Positions 12,912 through 24,484 of a stretch of 64,000 nucleotides of DNA are shown piece after piece. The notes under the pieces were generated by a model, which saw only the letters and a list, made by a program, of their open reading frames with translations, did not search any database and was not told the DNA's origin. The stretch is from Stachybotrys elegans. Its lineage: Eukaryota; Ascomycota; Sordariomycetes; Hypocreales; Stachybotryaceae. The stretch covers positions 1,302,001 through 1,366,000 of the forward strand of contig JAGPNK010000003.1 of NCBI GenBank assembly GCA_020746835.1, in the 5' to 3' direction. Both the position numbers and the translations under genes were made by a program. Numbering within the stretch: the stretch's first letter is position 1; every line of letters starts with the position of its first letter.

Positions 12912-13307
12912 TTTTGCTGCAGCCAGCATCCTCTCTGCCCAAGCAGTGCCACGAGTCCCCAACGAGCTGCTTTTGGCTCCTTAATCAAATGATGCAGGTA
13001 ATGTGAAGGATGACAGTTGCCCCTAAGTTCATCCTCAGAACTGCCGCCTATTCCCTATTTCCTCTCCGTGCCTTATTTTAGCTTGCCTTTTCAGGCTCAG
13101 AAAAATGTTCCATTCACAGACTCATCCGGCAGCACTTGGCTTGGTGGGTCTGGGAAAGGTACAAGGTACCTGAGGCCGGCGTATCGTCGGCTAATCGGAA
13201 GCCATCCCCTTTGGAGCTTCAGTTTAGTATCTGGATGGAAATTTCTCTTCCTCGAGGCTGAAGCCATCACCAAACCCAAGCCAATTGAGTCCTCGACACT
13301 CGCTACA
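12912..13307. promoter_or_regulatory. Compact divergent promoter, QTRT1 / MRP51
   Basis: Only 396 bp separate the start codons of QTRT1 (-) and MRP51 (+). An in-frame extension of MRP51 upstream to 13017 exists, but its residues do not resemble the start of Mrp51 proteins, so I treat it as leader. Both products act in translation-related processes, one of them mitochondrial, so shared control is possible. I identified no specific motif. Confidence 0.5.
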
Positions 13308-14708
13308 ATGGGGGCTCGCGCTATGTCCCCCGGGGGCGCCCTCCTGCGGAAGTCGCGAATGTTTTCCCTGCCCAAGCCCCTGCCCGAACCGCCTGCCGTC
13401 AACCTGCATCTCTCCAACTACAAATCGCCCACCATGACGAAGCCGTATCCTCAGTACCAGTCCATCACGTCGCCGTTGTCCTCGCGTGAGAAGGGAGACT
13501 GGGGCCTGAAGAGGCCGTTCCCCCTCAAGTCGACCATGACCTCATCGACGCCATTGATCCGAGTCATGGGCGTTGATACCCAGGAGAGCGTGACCGACTT
13601 CGCCTCGGCGGCCGACCACACCCTGTCGCTAGAGAAGTTCCAGGAGATGCGCATCGCCATGTCCATACCGCGCGATCTGAGTAGAGGCTCGATTGCCTCT
13701 TCCGAGGAACAACAGTCCGTCTTCGAGGACGAGATGGATTTCACGACCGACAGGCCGGGGCAGAACAACCGTCGATGGAAGTTTGCCGGTCCCTGGCTGG
13801 CCAGGCTTACCGAGGGCGAGTTCCTCAGATATCTCGAGAAGAGTGTCCGCCCGAGGCGCGCCGAATTCCGCCAAATTCTGAAGCAGAGGCTGGCAGACGA
13901 GATGACCACCCGCCAGGCCCTGGCGGCCCGAGAGGCAGGCAAAGAGCCCGTGCCCGTCGAGCCTCGCCACATAACCGACACGCAGTTCAGCGACTACCTG
14001 CGCTCCCTGCGTCATGACCGCGTCACTCTCTACGACTTGGTTTCCCGGCTGCTGGACCTCGCTCCCCTAGGCCAACCCGTTGGGATGGTCAACACCATCC
14101 TGGCCAACAAGGGCCCGTCCAACCCTGACAGCCCGTACGGCAAGGCTGGACCACCCCCAAGCCACCCCTCTGGCGGTATCAGTTACCTCCGAACGAGCAA
14201 CGTCATGGAAAACCACCCCGTGTACGGACCCCAGGCTCGTAGGACGCCCACGCTGGCCCGCGTCGTTTATCCTCGACAAGGAGCTACTCCAGCCAAGCTG
14301 GGCGTGGGAGGTTTTGTCGCTGACGCGCCCGCGGGCGACAACGAGTTCAACTGGAGGCACGGCCGCATGCGAGCCAGCGCCAGCGAGGCGCAGCTCACTG
14401 GCGTCCAGCACCTAGACACAACGACCTCGGGCGGAGCCAAAGCCTATGTCGAGCCGGTGACGGCCAGCATCGACCCCAGCGGAAAGGTTCTTCTGCGGGT
14501 CCGGGAAACCAGTGCAGAGGCTTCGCTCGTTGCCAGGGAAGCCAAGGGGCTTGCCAGGGCCTACAACGATGGCTCGATGGCTCGTCGTATGCCGAAGCCA
14601 CAGGCTGATAGGAGCCCCGTCCAGGGGGGTATGCAGCGGATGGATCGTGTAGCAGAAGCGATACTGGGCCAGGAGAAACCCAATGCCCCAGAGGACAAGA
14701 CGCAATAA
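13308..14708 (+). CDS. mrp51: Mitochondrial small ribosomal subunit protein Mrp51
   Basis: A fungal mitochondrial 37S ribosomal subunit protein of the Mrp51 family (bS1m), needed for translation of mitochondrial mRNAs. It is a single exon of 466 aa. The ATG at 13308 starts MGARAMSPGGALLRKSRMFSLP, matching the usual family opening (a few residues, then SPGAALL and SRMFSLP). The conserved body follows: the Tyr-rich NYKSPTMTKPYPQYQSI stretch, the Gly/Asp segment GDWGLKRPFP, LIRVMGVDTQESVTDFASAADH, and the later KFAGPWLARLTEGEFLRYLEK block. The C-terminal third is Ser/Gly-rich with the PSGGISYLRT and GRMRASASEAQLTG motifs. An N-terminal presequence is not obvious beyond the basic first 20 residues. 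The family call is strong. Confidence 0.93.
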   Translation: MGARAMSPGGALLRKSRMFSLPKPLPEPPAVNLHLSNYKSPTMTKPYPQYQSITSPLSSREKGDWGLKRPFPLKSTMTSSTPLIRVMGVDTQESVTDFASAADHTLSLEKFQEMRIAMSIPRDLSRGSIASSEEQQSVFEDEMDFTTDRPGQNNRRWKFAGPWLARLTEGEFLRYLEKSVRPRRAEFRQILKQRLADEMTTRQALAAREAGKEPVPVEPRHITDTQFSDYLRSLRHDRVTLYDLVSRLLDLAPLGQPVGMVNTILANKGPSNPDSPYGKAGPPPSHPSGGISYLRTSNVMENHPVYGPQARRTPTLARVVYPRQGATPAKLGVGGFVADAPAGDNEFNWRHGRMRASASEAQLTGVQHLDTTTSGGAKAYVEPVTASIDPSGKVLLRVRETSAEASLVAREAKGLARAYNDGSMARRMPKPQADRSPVQGGMQRMDRVAEAILGQEKPNAPEDKTQ

Positions 14709-14888
14709 ACGGCTTGAGACGTTGTATACATCCATGTACCAAACATGTATTAGTAGCATATTTTTCACTACCTATGCGCATCTACTACCAAGCGAGATTG
14801 AATCAGTGATGACTTAAACGCGTAGAAACTTGGCGCTCCTACGCGCATCTATTCCCATTTAATCCTCTGGGCTAACCATTAACCTGGT

Positions 14889-15958
14889 CTATGCTGGGAA
14901 TCCCTCGCGAAAGGTCGATACCGGCACGGTCGTCTCCTCGAGTGAGGCGCGCTGGTCGCCCTCTGTGCTGGCTGACGGGGTGCGGCTAAAGGTCCAGAGG
15001 GTGTCGACGCCGAGACTGTCCAGATAAGTGAGGGCCCGACCGTAGTTTGTAGCGACCTGTACGATGCCGTGGCTATCGTCGCTCATGGTGAACTTGCCGC
15101 CCATGCTCAACCACTCCTATGCAATCATGAGTAACAAGACGTTTGAGAGAAGAAGAAGAAGAAGAAGAAGGAGAAGGAGAAGAAGAAAATGACTCACTTC
15201 TGCAATCTCGCGGCAAGGATAAGGCTCAGCGAGACCCTTTCGTAGCGCAGCGCTGTTGCACTCCAGCCAGCCTCCCTGCTCCTTGATAAGAGCGAGGTTG
15301 CGCGTGATGCGGTCCCAGACGCCCGCCCACTTGCGCACATCCCGGCCAGGCTCAGCGCTCATGAGGCGAATGAGGTCAAAGTGGCCGACGATGCGCGGCT
15401 TGAGGGCCTGGAGCATGGCGTGCTGCAGGTCGTAGTAGTCCTCGTAGAGGCGCTCCTCGGAGCCGCCCGAGGCGGCGACAGCCGAGGCATAGGTGGCGGC
15501 GTCAAAGTCGATGGGGATGCTGTGGACGTGGTGGACGGAGCCGATGAAGTAGTCGACGCAGGGGTCGGCGGCGAGGTCGAGGACGCGGGGGCCGTAGCTG
15601 GGGCGGATGAACTCGGCCTCGAAGCCGACGATGAGATGGATCTGGTCTGCGTAGGCGGCCTGCAGGCGCTTGGCCTCGGCGAGGTAGGCGGCGTGGCGCG
15701 GGGGCAGCACGGCGAGGGCCTCCTCGGGCGGGACGGTTCTCTGTCACGGGCTTAGGGCGACTGGTGGTGACGCGCTCGAGCAGCAGCACATCTCACCTCT
15801 TCGGGATACAGATCCTGCTCCTCGTAGCGCGGCATGTGCTCCGTCAAGCCCATGGTCTTGTAGCCGATCTTGATGGCGTGCTTGATGATGTCCTCGAGCT
15901 GGTCGACGGCGTGGCCGGGGCAGAACTGGCCCGAGTGGGAATGCATCGTGAAGGCCAT
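14889..15958 (-). CDS. his2: Histidinol-phosphatase, PHP family
   Basis: It hydrolyses L-histidinol phosphate to histidinol, the penultimate step of histidine synthesis. Exons are 15958-15797, 15740-15198 and 15116-14889, giving 310 aa, slightly short of the usual about 335. PHP metal-site motifs are present: HSHS at residues 6-9, TEHMPRY at 39-45, GFEAEF at 93-98, GSVHHVHS at 121-128, VGHFDLIR in the middle, and SDDSH at 247-251. Intron 1 is 15796-15741. Intron 2 is 15197-15117 and is filled with a TTC repeat in the sense direction. The gene is convergent with MRP51, with only 180 bp between their ends. All metal ligands appear intact. Confidence 0.94.
15149..15188. repeat. GAA/TTC microsatellite inside his2 intron 2
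   Basis: An imperfect run of GAA (GAG-interrupted) triplets on the + strand fills the middle of the 81-bp intron. Read in the sense direction it is a long pyrimidine tract that could act as the splicing polypyrimidine element. Length variation here would not alter the protein. Confidence 0.85.
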
Positions 15959-16740
15959 GGCTTGCCTGGTGCTGCCTTTGCCGAAGACTTGGGGGTTGGA
16001 TAAAGTGAGTTGTTGACGTAGATGCTGATGGTGTGTTTGGATGAGCCGAAAATCGCCTCTTAGAAGCGGGCGGTCGGTACCCAGCCCGGTGCACGCGCGC
16101 CGTTGTAATTATTACCTCTCTCGCATTAATACAAGGGAAAACGATGCATCACCTCCCGCTCCCAGTGTAGCTGCCTTATTGCTTGGCTATTCGTCATTGA
16201 CGCCAATGTTGCTCTCCCTGTCTCATACTGAATGCCACAAAGGGCTTTTGCTGACTTTATCTCGTCTTCTTACCATCACTAAAACCGCACCTCTGTTGTG
16301 CTAGTATACCACGTGTGCATTATTTACCGCCACAAGCGCTGTCTATAGAATATTTGGGCCTTCAACTCCAGGGCCCACTGGTCCTCCCAGCACCATCAAG
16401 ACCAGCCCAGGCTTCCATGCTGCAGCGTCCTCTCGGCTTCCTCCTTATCGCGAAACAATACAGACAATATGCCATGGCTAGGCAACCAGCGTCTGCGCCA
16501 CGGCACAGCTGGTGCTCTAAGAAGAGTTGTTGGTTTGCTCAGCCACTATCCAGAAAGCCTCGAAAAGTGCCCCAGTAGAAATGGCAATACTACGCCATGT
16601 GACTTTGCAGGCATAGATGGCATATATTGCACCTCGTCTCACAAGACTGCCCGGACTTCAATCGACACCCAAGTTTGCCACAGATAAACTACTCCTCTAT
16701 CTTGTCCAGCACCCTTGTGCTTCCAACCCACGCTATCATC
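15959..16740. other. Divergent intergenic region
   Basis: This is the upstream region of his2 (-) and of the gene starting at 16741 (+). Open frames cross it but they show no family motif. Nothing else could be supported. Confidence 0.55.
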
Positions 16741-17889
16741 ATGTCGCCTCCCTCGGATTCTACAACAGTTGCCGTGCGGCAAGATCAAAGCCCATTGTGG
16801 CGATTGTCCCTTGAGATTCGACACATGATATACGCCTTTTGTTTTGTCGAGGAGCAGATCCCTGGTAGCCATTATGCCCCCGGCCTGGAAGACAAGCACC
16901 TCATCGACACGTCCCTCGAGTCGTCTGTCTACGACGATTGGCGCGCAAGCGTGCCTAATTGGATCCGGCCTGGATGCACAAGCCGCACCAAAATCGCAAC
17001 AGAGCTTCTGCGCACTTGTCAGTTGGTCTATCAAGAGGCGTTGCCTGTCCTCTTGGCAAACTCACTCCACAAATGCTACCATGGCTATGGTCCAGGGGAA
17101 ACCCCAGCGCAGTATTTCGAACCCTTTGGCAACGCAGCCTTGTCCCAAGCCACCCAGCTTCAGCTCTACACTCAGGTTCACACCTTCGACAAGCAGCGCT
17201 CCTGGTTGCGCGACCAACTGAAGCCAGTCTCTCAAAGCCTCAAGCATCTCACAATCACTTTTCGTCATCTTGGCGGCGCGCCCGACAGACCCATGCTTTT
17301 GAACCCTTTCCGGCTAGGATCGGCTACTCGCACGGCTATGGCCAGCTCCAAGATCAGCTTTTACGATGCAAACAAGAATTGCCCCATGCCAAAGACAGGC
17401 TGGGCGGGGGCATTCACAAGTCTCCCAAAGTTGCAAACCTTGACCATTGAAATGGAAGACAGCGAGGAGAGAGAGGAGCAGCTTCAGTCGCTCGTCGACT
17501 GGGCCAAGGACTGGCAGTTTCCATCCTTCAACGAGGACCGCGTCTTGGCTGTGCAGTCAGAGCCCACGACCAGCTCGTGGCGACGTCCAGCCATCCCAAA
17601 AAGCCACGTAAGCGAAGAGTACCAGCCTCCGCGCATCATCACCTGGAGACTCCAATGGAGTCTGAAGCCGTGCGAGTCCGTAGCAGGCATCGCCGCGCCT
17701 AAATCCACACGTCGAAGAAAGAACGAAGCAGCTGAATTGGACACTCCAAGGAACAAAAAACCCAAAACAAGATCGACGAGGTTCATGCATCGCCCGGCCT
17801 GTGATCCACGGTTGGGTGGTCTTAATTCGATATTTGCCCATGCCGATGACGAGGCTATTCAGCATTTAATCGACTATGGAATTCTGTAA
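16741..17889 (+). CDS. F-box/2EXR-like fungal protein (DUF7730 type)
   Basis: A single-exon gene of 382 aa. After about 18 residues the segment SPLWRLSLEIRHMIYAFCF matches the short helical motif (LPLEIRxMIYxL) that opens the fungal 2EXR/DUF7730 proteins, relatives of the F-box. It is followed by conserved-looking blocks ATELLRTCQLVYQEALPVL and SLKHLTITFRHLGG. The C-terminus holds a basic cluster (RRRKNEAAE, NKKPKTRSTR) that could be a nuclear signal. I chose the ATG at 16741 because it sits just before the motif; the upstream extension to 16627 has no support. This is a large lineage-expanded family of unknown function, first of the accessory block on the same strand. Confidence 0.75.
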   Translation: MSPPSDSTTVAVRQDQSPLWRLSLEIRHMIYAFCFVEEQIPGSHYAPGLEDKHLIDTSLESSVYDDWRASVPNWIRPGCTSRTKIATELLRTCQLVYQEALPVLLANSLHKCYHGYGPGETPAQYFEPFGNAALSQATQLQLYTQVHTFDKQRSWLRDQLKPVSQSLKHLTITFRHLGGAPDRPMLLNPFRLGSATRTAMASSKISFYDANKNCPMPKTGWAGAFTSLPKLQTLTIEMEDSEEREEQLQSLVDWAKDWQFPSFNEDRVLAVQSEPTTSSWRRPAIPKSHVSEEYQPPRIITWRLQWSLKPCESVAGIAAPKSTRRRKNEAAELDTPRNKKPKTRSTRFMHRPACDPRLGGLNSIFAHADDEAIQHLIDYGIL

Positions 17890-18722
17890 AGTAGGCAGAG
17901 GCTATCGCTCATGGATCGGGCATAGCATCCTTTCTCCTTTTTCCTATTTCATGTCATGATGCACTTGTATAGGGGGATGGGTTTCGCTATCATTTTCACT
18001 ATCTATCTATCTCTTTTCACAGCCAAGTGCATTTTCTTGCCAAGCGCCATCTGTTGATTTGATATTGTCTTTATTGTCGGAGAGTGCCTTCTCGAAGTCA
18101 CTGGCTAGTATCACATGAGGATACACAAACAGAGAATCGTATACTATCTATCTTCTTTTTCTTCTTTTTCTTCTTCTTCTTCTTCTTCTTCTTCTTCTTC
18201 TTTTTTCTACTAATCTAATAGCTTCTACTAAATACAATATAGAAATACTCTTATATAATTATAAGGGGGATCAAGTCCTATGCTAGAAACTCGTAGCAAT
18301 ACTTACCCTTCCTATCTTATATGGTGGTCATTCAAACGAGTGTCAACTCTGGATTTTAATAATAAAGCAAATGCTGAAACTTTTCAGAACATGGTATGAA
18401 CTGCCCTGTAGGCCTCTGATATGGATCAATGAGCCCACTAAGCACCATAGGACCTTCCTACAAACGACGACATCCCCTGCTCTCACTTGCACGGTTCCAA
18501 CGAATCGCCTTGATTGGACCCCTGCTTCACTACTAAGGCAGCCATGGCTCCATGATCAGCTAGGCACACACAACACGCCAAAGTACTAATCTCATACTTT
18601 CACCTTTGAAACATTGGTAACCAAATCGACAGTCGCTACACTCCACACAATTGGGGCACGAGATCGAGAATTGTCACCTCCGGCAACCAACTCTTGAATT
18701 GCAAAACGAATTCCACGTCTCC
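17890..18722. other. Intergenic, AT-rich
   Basis: The region is more AT-rich than the rest of the window, especially about 18206-18300. It contains a TTC microsatellite. I found no gene, inverted repeat or transposase remnant. Confidence 0.55.
18151..18206. repeat. TTC microsatellite
   Basis: A run of TTC triplets (with two short T-rich interruptions near its start) of about 56 bp. It is followed by AT-rich sequence with several TA steps. Confidence 0.9.
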
Positions 18723-21700
18723 ATGAAGGCGATCGAAGACTGGGAGGGGCGCAGGGAGGTGATTGCACGGATTTACAAACAAGGACAATCTCTCCAGTCG
18801 GCCAGAAGCAATCCGAGTGACGATGGACCGGCTATTCGGGATGGGAGGCTGCTCGATTATTTACGGCAAGAGATGAGAGATGAACACAATTTCGAAGCGA
18901 GGTATGCGATTTACAATGCATCACTTCTCATAGCTGATGCGTCAGCGCAGCATTACAGAATACGAAGCGCAGCTCAAGATATGGGGTTACTGGGAGCAAG
19001 GTGACTCTCCAGCACCGTCTCTAAAGCAGAGGGGCTTACCCGATGATCCCGATTGGATCATGATTTCCACCTTCTCGAAGTTAGGGATTCCTCAGGATAG
19101 CAATATTCTGTTTCATGCTGGCATCCAGAACTGGGCCACACTGCCATCAGATCAGCTTGAGGAAAAACTTCGATCCCTGGGCTTGGACCCAAACAAAACT
19201 GCTTCCTCCAGTGGGCTCAATCGCGAGGTTGTCAAGTCCTTGCTTTCACCAAAGCATCAGCATACGACCCCTCAGACGGCGCAATCCCTGGATCGGCTTG
19301 GTACGCTGACCGGGTTCTTCCCACAGGGAAAGGGAAATGGAGCCTTGATTACAGACGACCAAATATTCGAGACCAACTTCATCAGAATCTTGGTTCTGTC
19401 CATGCTGAACGGGTTCGCTGGGCTGAACGATATCCCTTTAGACAACGTTCTGAGGTTCCTCCGCCGCGTGGTCATCAACTCGGTATTCTTTCGCCTACTC
19501 AAGGAGAGTCCGCGTCATATCTCCCGGACGTTATCCGACAACATTTTCCGGGCCGCAATCGAGGCTGGGGACCTCGAAATTGTAAAACTGCTGCTCAACC
19601 AGAGTTTGGTTCGGGTCAACGAGGTTGTGTGCACCCATAAGACCACTCCTCTCCAGCGAGCTTGCAAACTGGGAGATTTGGACCTCATCCAGATTCTGTT
19701 GGCGGCCGGTGCCGATGTTTCTTCGCACGATTCCTCGCTAGATCTCAATGAAAGCCGCCCCGATTTGCTTATCAATGTGCTAAAGGCAAAGAGAAAGAAA
19801 ATGGAGCGCACAAGAATGTCAAGCGTTGACGTGATCACAGCAATCTCGTTACTGCTAGAAGCCGGGGTAAAGCCCCATTGGAAGGACGTTCAGTTTGCTT
19901 TATGTGGTCCTAAAACACAAGCAGTTGCGTTTAAAATTGCTTCGCATGTCAAACCAGAAGACCATCGGGAGTTCTTGGAGTACTCCCACTCACATAGCAC
20001 TGCCTCCCTTGCTACCGTTGGCGATGATGAGACTTTGACGAATATCACCAGCCGTATGCTCAGCGCCTGCAGACAGACCAGTTGTGGAAAATGCTTGTTC
20101 AACACGCCAATCTTTAAGGCATCCGTCCTGGAAGGATCAAGGAAGGGTCTCTTCAATTTTGTCAAGCTTCTTCTCGAGAACCGAGATGCCGAGGCTGATT
20201 TGGTCAACAAAGCCTTCACTGCAGCCATCTCCTCGGGCAACGACCTGTTGATCGACTACATGCTCTCGTACAAGCCTGACCTCGATCCTCCCGCTGCTGC
20301 CTTGGAGGATTTTGAAGAGGAGACGACACCCCTCGCTGAAGCCGTCATGACCGGCAATGAACGTCTTATCGCTATGCTTGAGGCAGCCGGCGCTCTCGAC
20401 AACTTGGCCAAAGGCGGACGCTATAGACCGCTTTTCATGGCGGTAGCTGAGGCTGGAAATGAGAATTATGCTAGGGCTTTGACCGCTCGCGCCACAACCT
20501 CGAGAAGCCCTTACCGAGATACCGGCCTGGCGATGCTCGCGGCCGTCAAGGACGGACACATGGCTATCGCCTGGACCCTCTTAGATGCCGGGGCCATACC
20601 AGACGCAGCCCTTTTGAGTGCCATCGAGAAACGTGATCGCGGCCTAGTCTACGCTATCCTCAACGGGACGCCTGGACTTGAAATCCTGGATTTCAGTGTT
20701 CTCGGCAAGGCTGCAGAGTGGTTCGACGCCGATATTTTGAGAGACTTGATGCCTCTGTTTCAACGGTTCTCCCTCACCTACAGCGACAGCCTCATGACTC
20801 TTTGCAAGCGTTGCATAGAAATGAACAATGTTCCGTTATTCAAATACTATATTGAAAACGTGGCTGTAGGCGACAAAGACACTCTCTATCATTGTCTTGG
20901 GATAGCTATCGAGTCTGACCACGAGGAGATGGTCCAGATGCTTCTGCACGCGGGCGCCAATTGCAGGACTGACGATTTGCTCAGCTATGTCATCCAAAAT
21001 CGCCCCGAATTTCTGGGGCGGCTCCTGGAAATCAGACGGCAGCCACCAAAGGTAGAGCGGAATGTCGGCGTTGCCACATTGAAATATCTCCTGCCGGACC
21101 GTCCTGGAAATATAGAGATGATCAAGGCGCTGCTCGACGCTGGAGTGGTCAATCTCAACGCTCTGCGCAAGCCAGAGGGAGAAATGCATTGGGTAAACGA
21201 ATACGGTCTGTCTAAGGTCCTAGAAGGAGGTTTCACACCACTTGGGCTGGCTATCGTGGGTGTGCCCGAGATTCCAGACAGTGTTAGGGAGGCCGCGTAT
21301 AAGGATCCCGCCATAACAAAGGTTCCATCTACAGCATGCGGCACCAACTTGAAAGCCATCAAGATGTTTCTTGAAGCTGGCTCCGACCCTAATGCCAGCG
21401 CGCGGGTCACGGGAGGGAGCAGTAAGACCGCCCTCATGCTGGCAATCGAGTTTGGAACCGAAGAGCTTGTGGAGCTTCTGATTGCCCACGGTGCCAATGT
21501 CAATCTGCAGCCAAACTTTCACACGTCGCGGTCTCCGCTACAGTACGCCGCGCAGCTTGGCCGTCTCGACATGGTACGCCTTCTGCTCAAGCACGGTGCC
21601 GACGTCAACAGCCTCCCCCATGCGACTGCTGGCGGTACCGCGCTGCAGCTTGCTGCCATTGCTGGGAGCTGCCCCCTAGCCTCCGAGCTCTTGGATCGCG

Positions 21701-21990
21701 GGGCGACTATAGATGCGCTGCCATCGAGGGTGGATGGGCGTTGGCCGCTTGAGGGAGCGGCAGAGCATGGACGGCTGGATATGATACGTTTCTTGTGGAG
21801 TTTCAGCGAGGAAGCGAGGGCGGGAGGCGTGCATTGCGACGGGTTTACGGAGCGGCATTGCTTGAGGGCTATGAGTTTTGCAAGGGAGAATGGCCATATG
21901 GGCTGTGTCGATTTGATCGAGAACCTCTCCGGGGTTGACTCGAAGCGGTTGGACACAGACGAGTATGGAGCATCTTGGCTGGCCTACTGA
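18723..21990 (+). CDS. Clr5-domain ankyrin-repeat protein
   Basis: Exon 1 is 18723-18901 and exon 2 is 18951-21990; the intron is 49 bp (GTATGC donor, GCGCAG acceptor). The product is 1072 aa. Splicing restores a Clr5 domain (about residues 5-75): EDWEGRREVIARIYKQGQSL, then LLDYLRQEMRDEHNFEAS joined to ITEYEAQLKIWGYW. The other candidate acceptors give a stop or the wrong frame. Ankyrin-type repeats occur from about residue 270 onward (for example ETGDLEIVKLLLNQ-like and TPLQRACKLGDLDLIQILLAAGAD). The best are near the C-terminus (TALMLAIEFGTEELVELLIAHGANVN, SPLQYAAQLGRLDMVRLLLKHGADVN). Clr5-ankyrin proteins are abundant in filamentous fungi, and their function is mostly unknown. The next gene downstream on the same strand is a HET-domain gene. 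Confidence 0.85.
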
Positions 21991-22360
21991 AGAAGCTTCT
22001 TACATGAAAGGATTGATAAGGGGGTTCCTGATCCTGTGTGCCTCAATGGGATAGAGATCAGTGACTTCGAGGACGGCTCCTCTGACGATGCTGACAAGAC
22101 ATGTACCAGCCCAAACTGCAGGGTAGCCCAAAATCCAGACTGGTACCCAATAGGCCAGCCCAAGACTCGTGGAAGCCGCTGCTGCCTAAAACCTGGGTTA
22201 ATATCTTGACCAACCTTTGATGAGTGAGCCATCGGCGCCATCTTCTTTATTCTCATGCAAATACCCTACGCAATGGCTTATGAAGGCTTATTATTGCCAT
22301 TATATTAAGCGACGACTTGATTTGTTTGTTGTATTTTTCCTCTCTCCTTTCCCGGCAACC
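21991..22360. other. Intergenic between Clr5-ankyrin and HET genes
   Basis: 370 bp holding the 3' end of one gene and the promoter of the next on the same strand. Nothing distinctive is seen beyond a pyrimidine-rich stretch (ttcctctctcctttcc) just before the HET start codon, typical of fungal leaders. Confidence 0.55.
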
Positions 22361-24484
22361 ATGCCCCTCGAAAGCCTAAGATGCGACAAGTGTTCTAAGC
22401 TACCCTTCTATGATCCGAAGTGGGAATGGTCTGATCAAATACAACATCACCCCAGCTTTGCGGAGCTAGATCTTTCAGCACAGCGTGGGTGCCAACTTTG
22501 TGTATTATTCAGAATGGCGCTTCTTGAATCTTATGCTCGTCATTATTCGTGCTCGATTATTGAGGCGGAACTGGATCAGAAGCAGTTAGACAAAGCAGCA
22601 CCACCGACATCAAGAGACGATGAAGATTTCGACTGCCAAAATTCCTCGGACCAAAATTCAAAGGGGCCCATTTACGCCAAATCTGGGTTTATCGTGCAGC
22701 CTGTCAGAACATGCGGAAGCGGATATACACTGCTGTTCAGAGGCCTTCATCGACTCATGTATCTACGTTTAGGCCAAGGAGATCTTGACCCTATTGACGA
22801 CGTATATGCTTGCATCGAAGTCTCAACTACACCTGGTGCGTAACTAAACGAATGATTAGGACCGGGCTGCAAGTTGCTGACCATGAACACTCAAGAGAGC
22901 GTGGCTCTGCACAAATGGCATGTTTTTGGTAGACGGACAACACCAAAAGCCGACATGGAATTGGCCAAAAGTTGGCTCCAGAGCTGCGCTACAAGCCATA
23001 AAGACTGCCAAAATGCATTATTCTCGAAGATGCCCACACGTATTCTAGATCTGCGGCCGCCTTCCTGTGGCTCAACTCTTGACTTGCGTCTATCAGCTAA
23101 TCCCGACCATCGCGCTCCCTATGTGGCCTTGAGCCATTGCTGGGGAACCTCACAACCACTGAAACTCCTGAAAGGAAATTACGGTGATTTTCAGAACAGA
23201 ATTCTTTACGATGAACTCCCGAGAACTTTTCAGGATGCCGTTGCCGCTACACGAGCCTTGGGTCTTAGGTATCTTTGGATAGACTCTCTTTGCATTATCC
23301 AAGACTCAGAACACGACTGGGAAGAGCAATGCACGAAAATGCGACAAATATACAGGAATTCATTCGTGACAATCGCTGGGCCAGCTGCGTCTAGTTGCGA
23401 CTCTGGGTTTCTGAACCCTCGACCCCGTTCCTACGAAACCACTCTTCCAATATCATGGTGGGGCACCTCTGATGAACTTATATTCTGGTACCAGGGCATT
23501 GATGAATTTCCAATGGAATTCGTCCCGGAACCAAACGCACCTCTGTCTAACCGGGCCTGGGCTTTGCAGGAAAGACTTCTTTATACACGGGTCCTTTACT
23601 TCGGGACTAAACAGATGTACTTGGAATGCTTCACAAATGTTCGATTCGAAAGCTTCCACTATCCAATTGAGTGGGACCATGCAGTTATCGGCATAACCAC
23701 AAAGTTGCCCATGGACACTTTCTGGAGTCGTCGGAGCTTTCTCGGATTCTGGAAAACCTTGGTCGAAACTTATTCTAGGCTCGCTCTGACCAAGATAACG
23801 GACAGGCTCCCCGCGCTTTCCGGTCTGGCATCCGCCTTTCAGGCCGCCCCAACCTCCCAGTACCTTGCGGGCATTTGGCACGATGACTTACCCAGAGGAC
23901 TTATTTGGTTTGTCCCTCCCTGGGGTGAAGGCAAAGCCATCCCGGCGACCGGTTCATTGACGGACTACGTGGCACCATCTTGGTCCTGGGCGGCTGCAAA
24001 GTTTGGCGTCCGTTACTTGGAGGATACCTACGGTGATCAGTTTCAACATGATTTTGATATACTGGATGCAGCAGTGCGACCTACTGGGCTTGACCCATTC
24101 GGCATGGTCAAGGATGGGTATATTGAAGGTTCTGGCAGAATACGAACCTTTTTGGTACAACAAAAACCCGATCTCTTCGATGATGATCGCCTTTCACTTT
24201 ACGTTCTTTCGAAGGGTCCAGAATTCTCAATCGTAGCATCGTTTGCGCCCGATGTTTTCAGCACCGAGGACTTTCAAGAATGTGAAATTTCCCTCTTGTA
24301 TATTGGCATGTTTACCTCTGCTTCAGGCGTGGCAATGAGTCTGGAAGAAGTTGAGGGTGAGGGCTCGACGTTTAAACGTACCGGTCTCGCATTCACTAAT
24401 TTTCCGGATCCGGATCCTGACGTCCATATCAAGTTTCGGGAGCTCTTTCAAGAGACTGAAAAATCTCGAGTACGGCTCGTCTGA
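22361..24484 (+). CDS. HET-domain protein
   Basis: Exons are 22361-22835 and 22896-24484, giving 687 aa. The 60-bp intron has a GTGCGT donor, a TGCTGAC branch and a CAAG acceptor. An alternative AG only 24 bp after the donor is too close to be used. The N-terminus has Cys pairs (CDKCSKLPF, GCQLC) seen in many HET proteins. The HET domain spans about residues 245-400: YVALSHCWG, then the LGLRYLWIDSLCIIQD block, IYRNSFVTIAGPAAS, and later NRAWALQERLL. The C-terminal part includes APSWSWAAAKFGV. HET domains trigger cell death in vegetative incompatibility in several fungi, but most genomes hold dozens with no known role, so incompatibility is only a possibility here. Confidence 0.92.

Noticed and set aside
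22836..22859. 24-bp intron in the HET gene
   Set aside because: Too short to be spliced; the next AG at 22894-22895 keeps the same frame with a proper branch site.
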